The position numbers were made by a program, and so were the translations under genes. Shown piece by piece: positions 31,114 through 39,530 of a stretch of 64,000 nt of DNA. The notes under the pieces were generated by a model. That model saw only the letters and a program-made list of their open reading frames with translations. It was not told the origin of the DNA and did no database searches. The stretch is from Blastococcus sp. URHD0036 (GTDB taxonomy: Bacteria > Actinomycetota > Actinomycetes > Mycobacteriales > Geodermatophilaceae). How positions within the stretch are numbered: position 1 is the stretch's first letter; each line of letters starts with the position of its first letter. The DNA is taken from the NCBI RefSeq assembly GCF_000701365.1, contig NZ_JNIK01000003.1, positions 124,001 to 188,000 of the forward strand. Direction: 5' to 3'.

Positions 31114-34100
31114 ATGAGCACCACTCCGGTCCGCCCGGCACCCGCCGCCGGGAGCGCGCGGCCGAGCGTGGCGATCACGGCGACGAGCACGCCGGTGCTG
31201 TCCTACGCGCTGGCGCACAACCGGGTGCCGGTGGTGTCCCGGCTGACGCTGACCAACCACGGGGGCCCCGCACGGGCGGCCACCGTCCGCCTGCAGGTGC
31301 TCGACGCCGAGGGGCCGATCGGGAGCGCGGTCGAGCGGCTGGTCGACCTGGACGCCGGCCGGACGACGGTGCTCGGCGACGTCGGCCTGGTGATGGACCC
31401 CGCCGCGATGCTGCAGATCGAGGAGCAGCGCCCCGGTTCCATCGAGATCGACGTCCTGGTCGACGGCGAGGACGTCGGCGGGACCGCGCTGCCCGTGCAG
31501 GTCCTCGCCGCCAGCCAGTGGCTGGCCACCCCCGCGCCGCTGGCCCTGGAGATGCTCGCCGCCCACGTGCTGCCCAACCACCCGGCGGTCGGCCACCTCC
31601 TCGACGAGGCCGCGGCGCTGCTGGCCGAGCGCACCGGCGACCCGTCGGTGCAGGGCTACCAGGCCGGCCCCGAGCGGGTCGACCAGATCGTCTCCGCCCT
31701 CGCCGACGCGATGGCCGCTCGGGACATCCGCTACAGCGAGCCCCCCGCCAGCTGGGCCGACGTCGGCCAGAAGGTCCGCTCCCCCGGCGACGTCCTCGAC
31801 GGGCGGGTCGGCACCTGCCTGGACACCGTGGTGGTGCTGGCCGCGGCGCTGGAGCACGCCGGCATCCGGCCGCTGCTGTGGATCGCCGAGGGGCATTCGT
31901 TCCTCGGCTACTGGCGCGAGGAGCGCAGCGCGGAGAGCGCCGCCACCACGGACGTCGCGCCGCTGGTCAACCTCGTGGACCTGGGCTACGTCCGGCTCGT
32001 GGAGACCACGCTGCTCACCCACCGCGGCGACGGGACCCCGGCCCGCACCGCCGAGGAGCTGCACTCCGCCGCCTACGCGGCCTGGCTGACCGGCGGACCG
32101 GGCCGGGGCCCCGAGGGGCTGGACCGGATCGTCGGCGTGACCGACGTGTACCGGGCCCGGCGGGACGGGATCATCCCGCTCCCCGCCCGCACCCGGGGCA
32201 CCGACGGCACGGTGCACGTCATCGAGTACCGGCCGCCGGTGCACGGCGCCGCTCCCCGGCCGGCCGGCACGAGCGGGGGCGACGACCGGCCGGCCCGCCG
32301 GCACGGCCGGCCCGAGGCCCCGGCGCGGGTGCAGCAGTGGAAGAACGCGCTGCTCGACCTCTCCCTGCGCAACCGGCTGATCAACTACACGGAGCGGTCC
32401 GGACTGCCGCTGACCGTGCCGGCCGGGGCCCTGGCCGCGCTGGAGGACCTGCTCACCGGCGGCACCGCCGTCTCCCTCGTCCCCTCCGACCGGCTCGCCG
32501 CCGTGCACCGGGAGCGCGGCGCGGCCAGCGCCCGCGAGCTGCCCGAGGAGCTGCTGGCCGAGACGCTGACCGAGCGCAGGACCGTGCACGCCGAGGTCAC
32601 CGAGGGGGGCTACCTCCCCCGGCTGCGCGGGCTGGCCTACAAGGCCAAGACCCTGCGCGAGGAGACCGGCGCCAACAACCTGTACCTCGCCCTGGGCAGC
32701 CTGGTGTGGGAGCTGGACGGCCGGCCGCTGCGCTCCCCGCTGGTCCTGGTCCCGGTGGTGCTCACTGCCGCCTCGCGCGGCGGCGGCTACCGGCTGACCC
32801 TCGACGACACCGGCACCAGCACGCCCAACTACTGCCTGCTGGAGAAGCTGCGCCAGGTGCACGGCCTGGTCGTGCCCGGCCTGGCCGAGCCGGAGGGCGA
32901 CGGCGCCGGCATCGCGCTGGACCGCGCGCTCGACGCGATGCGGACGGCGCTGGCCGACGCCGGGCTCCCCCACCGAGTCGAGCCGACCGCCGACGTCGCG
33001 GTCCTGCAGTTCGCCAAGTACCGGCTGTGGCGCGACCTGGACGAGCACTGGGCCGACTTCGCCGAGAACCCGCTGGTCTCCCACCTGCTGCACGAGCCGA
33101 CCGAGGCGTTCGCCGACCCGGCGCCCGACACCGCCGGCGGGGTCGACCTGGACGAGCTGGCCGCGCGGTGCCCCGTCCCGGCCGACGCCTCCCAGCTGCG
33201 CGCGATCGCCGAGGCCGGCGCCGGCCGCACCTTCGTGCTGGAGGGCCCGCCCGGGACCGGCAAGTCGCAGACCATCACGAACCTCCTCACCCGAGCCGTG
33301 GCCGACGGCAAGCGGGTGCTGTTCGTGGCCGAGAAGCGGGCCGCGCTCGACGTGGTGGCCCGCCGGCTCGACGCCGTGGGCATGGGGCCGTTCGCGCTCG
33401 ACCTGCACGACAAGGGCAGCAAGCCCGCCGGCGTCCGGGCGCAGGTGAAGGCGGCGCTGGAGCACGCCGTCGCCGTCGACCAGCAGGGACTGCGCGCCGA
33501 CGCCGACGACCTGCACGCCGCCCGCCGCACGCTGGCCCGGTACGCCGAGCGGCTGCACGCGCCCAACGCCGCCGGGCTGTCGGCCTACTCGGCCCGGACG
33601 GCGCTGCTGGCCGTCGACGACGACACCCCGGTGCTGCCCGTCCCGGCGCCGGTCGTCGCGGCCGCGGCCGACGCCGACCTCGCCGCCGTCCGGCACGCCC
33701 TGGCGCTGCTGCCCGACGTCGCGGACCTGACCCGGCCCTCTCCCAAGCACGCGTGGGCGTTCGTCGACACCCCGGCGGTCGACCTGCTCGCCGCCCAGCA
33801 GGCCGCGGCGGCCGTCGACGCCGCGATCCGCGCGCTGCCCGCCGAGGAGCACCTGGCCCGCGCGCTGCGGGAGGTGTGCTCGCCGGCCGACCTCGACGGG
33901 CTGGCCCACCTGCTCTCCGGGCCCCCCACCACGCTGGACGTGCTCGACGAGGTCCCGACCGGCCGCTGGACGGCGGCGACCACGCAGGTGCTCGCCGAGG
34001 TCGCGGCCTTTGCCACGGGCGTGCACCCCGGCCTCGACGTCGCCACCCCCGAGGCGCTCGGGCTGCCGCTGGCCGACCTGTACGTGGAGGCCCAGACCGC

Positions 34101-37100
34101 CCAGGCCGCGACCTGGCTCGCCCGCCGGCGCGGCCTGGCCGCGGTCCGCGAGAAGCTGGCGCCGGTGCTCCGGCCGGACGTGAAGCTCCGGCTGCGCGAC
34201 GTCCCCGACCTCGCCGCGGCGCTGTGGCGGCTGCAGAGCGCCGCGGCCCAGCTGGCCGCGCGGGCCGCGGTGATCCCCGGCCTGTCGGTGCCGCCGGACT
34301 GGAACCCCTTCCTGGCGCCGGACGTGCTCGAGGGTCAGGTCGCCTGGCTGCGCCGGTCCGGGACCCTGGTGGACGACGCCAGCGGTTTCGCGGTGCAGCT
34401 GCGCCGCTACGTCGTCGCCGGTCCGGGACCGGACGCCTCCGCCGCGGAGGCGGTCGTCCGGCTGCGGGACACCCTGACCACCCTGCTCTCCGTCTGCGGC
34501 AGCGACGCCCGCCGGCTGGCCGCCTGGTGCGGCGACGACGGCCTGGTCTTCCGCTGGACCATGACCCGGCCCGAGCGCGGGGTCGAGCACACCGGCCTCA
34601 TGTCGCTGCGCCGCTGGGCGTCGTTCCTGGACACCCTCGAGCCGCTGCGCACGGTGGGCCTCACCGAGGCCCGGACCGTCCTGGTGCGGGGCGAGCTGCC
34701 CGCCGACGACGCGCTGCGCGCCTTCGAGCACGGGGTGGCGGTCACCTCGGTCGCCGAGCGCCGCGACGCCTCGGGTCTGGACACCTTCGACGCGCAGGCG
34801 CACGAGAAGGCGATCGGCCGGTTCGCCGCCGCCTCCCGCGCGGTCCGCCGTCACCTGACCGCGGCGCTGCCCGCCGGGCTGCTCGCCGCCCGCCCCTTCG
34901 ACGCGCACTCCGGCGACGGCCGGGTGGGCGCGCTGCAGCGGGAGCTCGCGAAGTCGCGCCGGGGCCTCGGCGTGCGGGGTCTGCTCGAGAAGTACGCCGA
35001 CCTGGTCACCGCCGTCACGCCCTGCGTCCTGGTCAGCCCCGACTCCGTGGCCCGCTTCTTCCCGGCCCGGGCCGGGCTGTTCGACCTCGTCGTCTTCGAC
35101 GAGGCGTCGCAGATCCGGGTGGCGGACGCGGTCGGTGCCCTCGGGCGCGCCCGCGCCGCCGTCGTCGTCGGGGACAGCCGGCAGATGCCGCCCACCTCGT
35201 TCGCCGAGCCCGCCGGCGGGAGCGACGACGACCCGGCCGACCTGCTGGGCACGACGGTCGAGGACGAGGAGTCGATCCTCTCCGAGTGCGTGCAGGCCCG
35301 GGTGCCGCGGCAGTGGCTGTCCTGGCACTACCGCAGCCAGGACGAGTCGCTCATCGCCTTCAGCAACACCAACTACTACGAGAACCGGCTGTCGTCCTTC
35401 CCGGCGCCCACGCACGGGCGGGCCTCCGCGGAGCCGGACGGGCGGGGCGTCTCCCTGGTGCGGGTCGAGGGCACGTTCCACCGCTCCGGCGCGGGGCGGC
35501 TGCTGCGCACCAACCCCATGGAGGCCAAGGCCGTCGTCGCCGAGATCCGCCGGCGGTTCGACCTCTCGGCGGACGCCGTCCCCTCGATCGGCGTCGTCAC
35601 GTTCAACGCCCAGCAGCGGGCCTACATCGAGGGGCTGCTCCGCGACGCCGACGACGACCGGCTGGCCGAGGCACTGGACCGCACCGACGGCGAGGGCCTG
35701 TTCGTCAAGAACCTGGAGAACGTGCAGGGCGACGAGCGTGACGTCGTCTTCTTCTCCACCGGGTTCAGCCCCGACGACCGCGGCGTGCTGCCGCTGAACT
35801 TCGGCCCGCTCAACCGGGTGGGCGGTGAGCGCCGGCTCAACGTCGCGATCACCCGCGCCCGCCGCCAGGTCGTCGTCTTCTCCTCGTTCGACCCCGCCCA
35901 GCTGCGTGCCGAGCAGACCTCGTCGGTGGGCGTGAAACACCTCCGGGCCTACCTCGACCTGGCCGCGACGGGCCCCGACGCCCTGCCGCGCGACGCCCGC
36001 CCGCTGACCACGCTCGACCGGCACCGCGAGGAGATCGCCGACGCGCTGCGCGGGCGCGGCCTGGACGTGCGTACCGACGTCGGCCTGTCGGAGTTCCGGA
36101 TCGACCTGTCGGTCAGCGCACCGGAGGCACCCGACGCCCCGGTCGTGGCCGTGCTCCTCGACGGGCCGGCGTGGGCCCGGCGGCGGACGGTCGGCGACCG
36201 CGACGGCCTGCCCGTCGAGGTGCTCGGCGGGATGCTGCGGTGGCCGGCGGTGGAGCGCATCTGGCTGCCCTCCTGGCTGCGCGACCGCGAGGCGGTGCTC
36301 GACCGGCTGGTCGCCGTGACCCGGGCGGCCGCGCCGTCGCCGCTGACCTCCCCCGCGCCACCTGCTGACACCCCGCCGGCCGCGGAGCCGGCCTCGCCGA
36401 GCCTGCCGCCGGTGCGACCGGTCCTGGCCGTCGTCGACGACGCACCGGCCGCGCCGCCGGCCCCGCCTGCTCCGCCCTCGGCTCCGCCGATGGCCGTGCT
36501 GCGGTCCTCCGCCGCGCTGCCCTCCCCCGGGGTGGACCCCGGTCCCGCGCCGGTCCGCGCCGAGCTGACGGTGATCAGCTCCGAGCCGACGCCCCAGGTC
36601 GTACCCGAGCCCGAGCCCGAGGTCGTGCCCGAGGCCGAGGCCGCTCCGGCGCGGCCGGCCCGCCGGCCCGCCGCCCGCCGGGCGGAGGCCCCTGCGCTGG
36701 AGGGCGAGCAGCCCTTCACGGCGTGGACCCCGAAGCCGGCCGGGGAGCGCAAGGTGCTCGACCAGCTCGCCGACCCCCGCACCGCCCGCGCCGTCCGCCG
36801 GGTGCTGCTGGCCGGCGTGAAGGCCGAGGGCCCGGTGCACCGGGACCGGCTGACCCGCCTGGCGGCCGGCGCCTACGGGCTCTCCCGGGTGACCGAGGTC
36901 CGGCGCGACGCGCTGCTCGGGCTGCTGCCCCCGGAGACGCTGGCCGGCGAGGTCGTCTGGCCCGAGGGGCTGGACCGCGCGAGCTGGACGGCGTTCCGCC
37001 GCCAGGCCGCGGGCACCGACCGCCCGCTGGAGCACGTGGCCCCCGAGGAGATCGGCAACGCGATGGTGGCGCTGTGCCGGGCCGCGGCCGGCATGACGCG

Positions 37101-37347
37101 CGACGAGCTGGTCGTGCGCACCGCGGAGGTCTTCGGCTACCGCCGCCGCACCCCGTCGCTGACCCCGCTCCTCGACCGTGCGCTGGACCTCGCGCTGACC
37201 GCCGGTCGCCTGGTCCGCACCGACGACGGCACGCTCGTCGCCTCCCCGGCGCCGGGCACCGACTGCCCCACCCCGGACGCTCGTGCTCTGCCCACTCCCA
37301 CGGGGCAGAGCACAGGGACGCCGGGAGACGTGTCCCCCGCCCGGTGA
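31114..37347 (+). CDS. Giant DUF4011/SF1 helicase/REase-like/DUF3320 protein
   Basis: 2077 residues. Domains in order: an N-terminal region with a transglutaminase-like centre (Cys235 in GTCLDT, His261 in GHSFLGYW); DUF4011 (about 405-620, with LDLSLRNRLINY); SF1/Upf1-type helicase with Walker A GPPGTGKSQT near 711-720, DEAS motif II near 1328 and motif VI NVAITRARRQV near 1572; a Vsr/MTES_1575-type nuclease-fold segment (about 1630-1735, FRIDLSV and VAVLLDG); a long Pro/Ala linker; DUF3320 (about 1870-2055). The tail from about 2057 is encoded by an inverted repeat. It stands alone. Related architectures are discussed as nucleic-acid defence or repair proteins; role here is inferred. Confidence 0.88.
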   Translation: MSTTPVRPAPAAGSARPSVAITATSTPVLSYALAHNRVPVVSRLTLTNHGGPARAATVRLQVLDAEGPIGSAVERLVDLDAGRTTVLGDVGLVMDPAAMLQIEEQRPGSIEIDVLVDGEDVGGTALPVQVLAASQWLATPAPLALEMLAAHVLPNHPAVGHLLDEAAALLAERTGDPSVQGYQAGPERVDQIVSALADAMAARDIRYSEPPASWADVGQKVRSPGDVLDGRVGTCLDTVVVLAAALEHAGIRPLLWIAEGHSFLGYWREERSAESAATTDVAPLVNLVDLGYVRLVETTLLTHRGDGTPARTAEELHSAAYAAWLTGGPGRGPEGLDRIVGVTDVYRARRDGIIPLPARTRGTDGTVHVIEYRPPVHGAAPRPAGTSGGDDRPARRHGRPEAPARVQQWKNALLDLSLRNRLINYTERSGLPLTVPAGALAALEDLLTGGTAVSLVPSDRLAAVHRERGAASARELPEELLAETLTERRTVHAEVTEGGYLPRLRGLAYKAKTLREETGANNLYLALGSLVWELDGRPLRSPLVLVPVVLTAASRGGGYRLTLDDTGTSTPNYCLLEKLRQVHGLVVPGLAEPEGDGAGIALDRALDAMRTALADAGLPHRVEPTADVAVLQFAKYRLWRDLDEHWADFAENPLVSHLLHEPTEAFADPAPDTAGGVDLDELAARCPVPADASQLRAIAEAGAGRTFVLEGPPGTGKSQTITNLLTRAVADGKRVLFVAEKRAALDVVARRLDAVGMGPFALDLHDKGSKPAGVRAQVKAALEHAVAVDQQGLRADADDLHAARRTLARYAERLHAPNAAGLSAYSARTALLAVDDDTPVLPVPAPVVAAAADADLAAVRHALALLPDVADLTRPSPKHAWAFVDTPAVDLLAAQQAAAAVDAAIRALPAEEHLARALREVCSPADLDGLAHLLSGPPTTLDVLDEVPTGRWTAATTQVLAEVAAFATGVHPGLDVATPEALGLPLADLYVEAQTAQAATWLARRRGLAAVREKLAPVLRPDVKLRLRDVPDLAAALWRLQSAAAQLAARAAVIPGLSVPPDWNPFLAPDVLEGQVAWLRRSGTLVDDASGFAVQLRRYVVAGPGPDASAAEAVVRLRDTLTTLLSVCGSDARRLAAWCGDDGLVFRWTMTRPERGVEHTGLMSLRRWASFLDTLEPLRTVGLTEARTVLVRGELPADDALRAFEHGVAVTSVAERRDASGLDTFDAQAHEKAIGRFAAASRAVRRHLTAALPAGLLAARPFDAHSGDGRVGALQRELAKSRRGLGVRGLLEKYADLVTAVTPCVLVSPDSVARFFPARAGLFDLVVFDEASQIRVADAVGALGRARAAVVVGDSRQMPPTSFAEPAGGSDDDPADLLGTTVEDEESILSECVQARVPRQWLSWHYRSQDESLIAFSNTNYYENRLSSFPAPTHGRASAEPDGRGVSLVRVEGTFHRSGAGRLLRTNPMEAKAVVAEIRRRFDLSADAVPSIGVVTFNAQQRAYIEGLLRDADDDRLAEALDRTDGEGLFVKNLENVQGDERDVVFFSTGFSPDDRGVLPLNFGPLNRVGGERRLNVAITRARRQVVVFSSFDPAQLRAEQTSSVGVKHLRAYLDLAATGPDALPRDARPLTTLDRHREEIADALRGRGLDVRTDVGLSEFRIDLSVSAPEAPDAPVVAVLLDGPAWARRRTVGDRDGLPVEVLGGMLRWPAVERIWLPSWLRDREAVLDRLVAVTRAAAPSPLTSPAPPADTPPAAEPASPSLPPVRPVLAVVDDAPAAPPAPPAPPSAPPMAVLRSSAALPSPGVDPGPAPVRAELTVISSEPTPQVVPEPEPEVVPEAEAAPARPARRPAARRAEAPALEGEQPFTAWTPKPAGERKVLDQLADPRTARAVRRVLLAGVKAEGPVHRDRLTRLAAGAYGLSRVTEVRRDALLGLLPPETLAGEVVWPEGLDRASWTAFRRQAAGTDRPLEHVAPEEIGNAMVALCRAAAGMTRDELVVRTAEVFGYRRRTPSLTPLLDRALDLALTAGRLVRTDDGTLVASPAPGTDCPTPDARALPTPTGQSTGTPGDVSPAR
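37283..37313. repeat. Inverted repeat in the 3' end of the helicase gene
   Basis: Perfect 11-bp arms GTGCTCTGCCC (37283-37293) and GGGCAGAGCAC (37303-37313), 9-nt loop. It lies within the last 22 codons, past the DUF3320 domain. Confidence 0.8.
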
Positions 37348-37382
37348 CGAGCGCCGGCCGGGTGCTCGGCGAGGATGAGCCG

Positions 37383-38627
37383 GTGAGCTTCTCCGCCGAC
37401 GTCGCCGACGCGGTCGCCCGGCTGGCCGGCGTCGCCGACCGGACCCCGCTGCAACGCAACGCCCGACTGTCGGCCGCGACCGGCGCCGAGGTCTGGCTCA
37501 AGCGCGAGGACCTGCAGGTCGGCCGGTCCTACAAGGTGCGCGGCGCCTACACGACCATCAGCCGGCTCGACGACGCCGCCCGCGCCGCCGGGGTGGTCTG
37601 CGCCAGCGCCGGCAACCACGGACAGGGCGTGGCCCACGCCTGCGCCGTCCTGGGCGTCCGGGGCTACGTCTTCGTGCCCGGCACCACCCCGCGGCAGAAG
37701 CGGCAGCGGATCACCGCCCTCGGCAGGGGCCGGGTCGAGCTGGTCGTCTCGGGCGACACCTACGACGACGCGGCCGCCGCCGCGGCCCGGCACGCCGCCG
37801 CCACCGGGGCGACCCTGGTGCCCGCCTTCGACGCACCCGGCACCATCGCCGGCCAGGCCACGGTCGCCGTCGAGCTGCTGGAGCAACTGGCGCAGCGGCC
37901 GGACGTCGTCGTCCTCCCGGTCGGCGGCGGAGGCCTGCTCGCCGGTGCCGGCACCTGGTTGCGGGAGCACTGCCCGGACACCCGGCTGGTCGGCGTCGAG
38001 CCGGCCGGCGCAGCGAACATGACCGCCGCCCTGGCCGCCGGGCACCCGGTCGAGCTGCCGGAGATCGACACCTTCGTCGACGGCGCCGCCGTCCGCCGGG
38101 CCGGCGACCTGACCTTCCCCATGGTCCGGGACAGCGGGGCCGAGCTCGTCGCCGTCCCCGAGGGGCAGATCTGCACCGAGATGCTCGACCTCTACCAGGT
38201 CGACGGTGTCATCGCCGAGCCCGCGGGGGCGCTGGCGACCGCGGCCCTGGCCGGCGGTCAGGTGACCGTCGGGCCCGGGCAGACGGTCGTGTGCCTGCTC
38301 TCCGGCGGCAACAACGACGTCAGCCGCTACGCGGAGGTGGTCGAGCGGTCGCTGGTGCACCGCGGGCTGAAGCACTACTTCCTGGTCGAGTTCCCGCAGG
38401 AGCCCGGAGCGCTGCGCCGCTTCCTCGACGAGGTCCTCGGCCCCGACGACGACATCGTGCTGTTCGAGTACGTCAAGCGCGACAACCGGGAGACCGGGGC
38501 CGCGCTCACCGGCATCGAGGTCGGCAACGCCACGGACCTGACGGCCCTGCTGGCCCGCATCGAGACGAGCCCGCTGCGCATCCAGCACCTCGCCCCCGGG
38601 ACGACGGCCTACCGCTTCCTCGTCTGA
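37383..38627 (+). CDS. ilvA: Threonine ammonia-lyase (PLP-dependent)
   Basis: 414 residues. The PLP lysine is Lys51 in SYKVRGAY, the phosphate loop is GGGGLLAG, and ASAGNHGQG binds substrate. The C-terminal 75 residues (HYFLVEFPQEPGALRRFLDEVL) form one ACT-like regulatory domain, the short form usual in actinobacteria, rather than the longer two-domain enzyme. It makes 2-oxobutanoate for isoleucine synthesis. Start GTG 37383 with GAGGA upstream. Confidence 0.94.
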   Translation: MSFSADVADAVARLAGVADRTPLQRNARLSAATGAEVWLKREDLQVGRSYKVRGAYTTISRLDDAARAAGVVCASAGNHGQGVAHACAVLGVRGYVFVPGTTPRQKRQRITALGRGRVELVVSGDTYDDAAAAAARHAAATGATLVPAFDAPGTIAGQATVAVELLEQLAQRPDVVVLPVGGGGLLAGAGTWLREHCPDTRLVGVEPAGAANMTAALAAGHPVELPEIDTFVDGAAVRRAGDLTFPMVRDSGAELVAVPEGQICTEMLDLYQVDGVIAEPAGALATAALAGGQVTVGPGQTVVCLLSGGNNDVSRYAEVVERSLVHRGLKHYFLVEFPQEPGALRRFLDEVLGPDDDIVLFEYVKRDNRETGAALTGIEVGNATDLTALLARIETSPLRIQHLAPGTTAYRFLV

Positions 38628-38696
38628 GCGGCCCCTGCCCGCGTCTCCTTCGCCGCGGGTGAGGCAGCTCCGGCCCGCCCCGACGACGATGCCGCC

Positions 38697-39524
38697 ATGG
38701 GTCAGGGACCGCGGGTCGCGGCACGCACGCACGTCGCCCTGCTCGCCGGCGCCGTCCTCGTCGCCGGACTCCTGCTGGCCGCCTGCGGCTCCGACGACGT
38801 CGACCCCGCCGCCGCCACGGCCGGGCTGCCCGACCTCGGGCAGTCGCTCGCGGCCCAGCAGTGGCTGCTCGACGCCGGCGACAGCTCGGTGACCGGCACG
38901 ACGGGCCCGGTGACCCTCGAGATCGACGGCGGCACCGCGTCGGGGACCGCCCCGTGCAACACCTACCGGGGGCCGGTCGCCCTCGACGGCGACAGCGGCG
39001 TGCGCATCGGCCCGCTGGCCACCACCCTCATGGGCTGCGAGCCCGCCGTGATGACGGCCGAGCGCGAGTACCTCGACGCGCTCGAGCGGGTCCGCACCGC
39101 CGACGTCCCCGACCAGGACCGGCTGGTCCTCACCGCCGACGGCGTGCGGCTGTCGTACACGGCCATCGACGCGCAGGACCTGCTCGTCGGCACCTGGGAG
39201 CTCACCGGCGTGCGGACCCCCGGCGCGATCCAGAGCATGCTCGTCGGCACCGAGCCGACCGCCCGGTTCGCCGACGACGGCACGCTCGCCGTCGAGACCG
39301 GCTGCAACACGCTCGGGACCACGTGGACCCTCGACGGGCGCTCGATCACGGTGGAGCCGCCGGCCGGGACGCTTCGGATCTGCCCGGAGCCGGCGGGGGT
39401 GATGGAGCAGGAGGCGGCCATCGCCGCCGCCCTGCCCGACGCCGCGACCGTCGAGGTCACCCCGGTCGCGCTGACCCTCCTCGACGCCGACGGCCTCATC
39501 GTGCTGACCGCCCAGCGGGCCTGA
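38697..39524 (+). CDS. META-domain lipoprotein
   Basis: 275 residues. A signal peptide ends in the lipobox LLAAC (Cys30), so it is a surface lipoprotein. Two META-type domains follow (about 45-155 and 165-272), with GTAPCNTYRGPV and ETGCNTLGTTWTLDG as the paired Cys-Asn-Thr motifs. META domains occur in heat-shock protein HslJ and in secreted proteins of unclear role. Starts at ATG 38697. Its stop lies 6 bp from the convergent phytochrome gene. Confidence 0.85.
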   Translation: MGQGPRVAARTHVALLAGAVLVAGLLLAACGSDDVDPAAATAGLPDLGQSLAAQQWLLDAGDSSVTGTTGPVTLEIDGGTASGTAPCNTYRGPVALDGDSGVRIGPLATTLMGCEPAVMTAEREYLDALERVRTADVPDQDRLVLTADGVRLSYTAIDAQDLLVGTWELTGVRTPGAIQSMLVGTEPTARFADDGTLAVETGCNTLGTTWTLDGRSITVEPPAGTLRICPEPAGVMEQEAAIAAALPDAATVEVTPVALTLLDADGLIVLTAQRA

Positions 39525-39530
39525 CCGGGG

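Noticed and set aside
30916-37035. Antisense open frame of about 2000 codons opposite the helicase gene
   Set aside because: Composition is Gly/Arg/Gln-rich without any domain, it mirrors codon-position GC bias of the sense gene, and the sense protein has clear motifs throughout.
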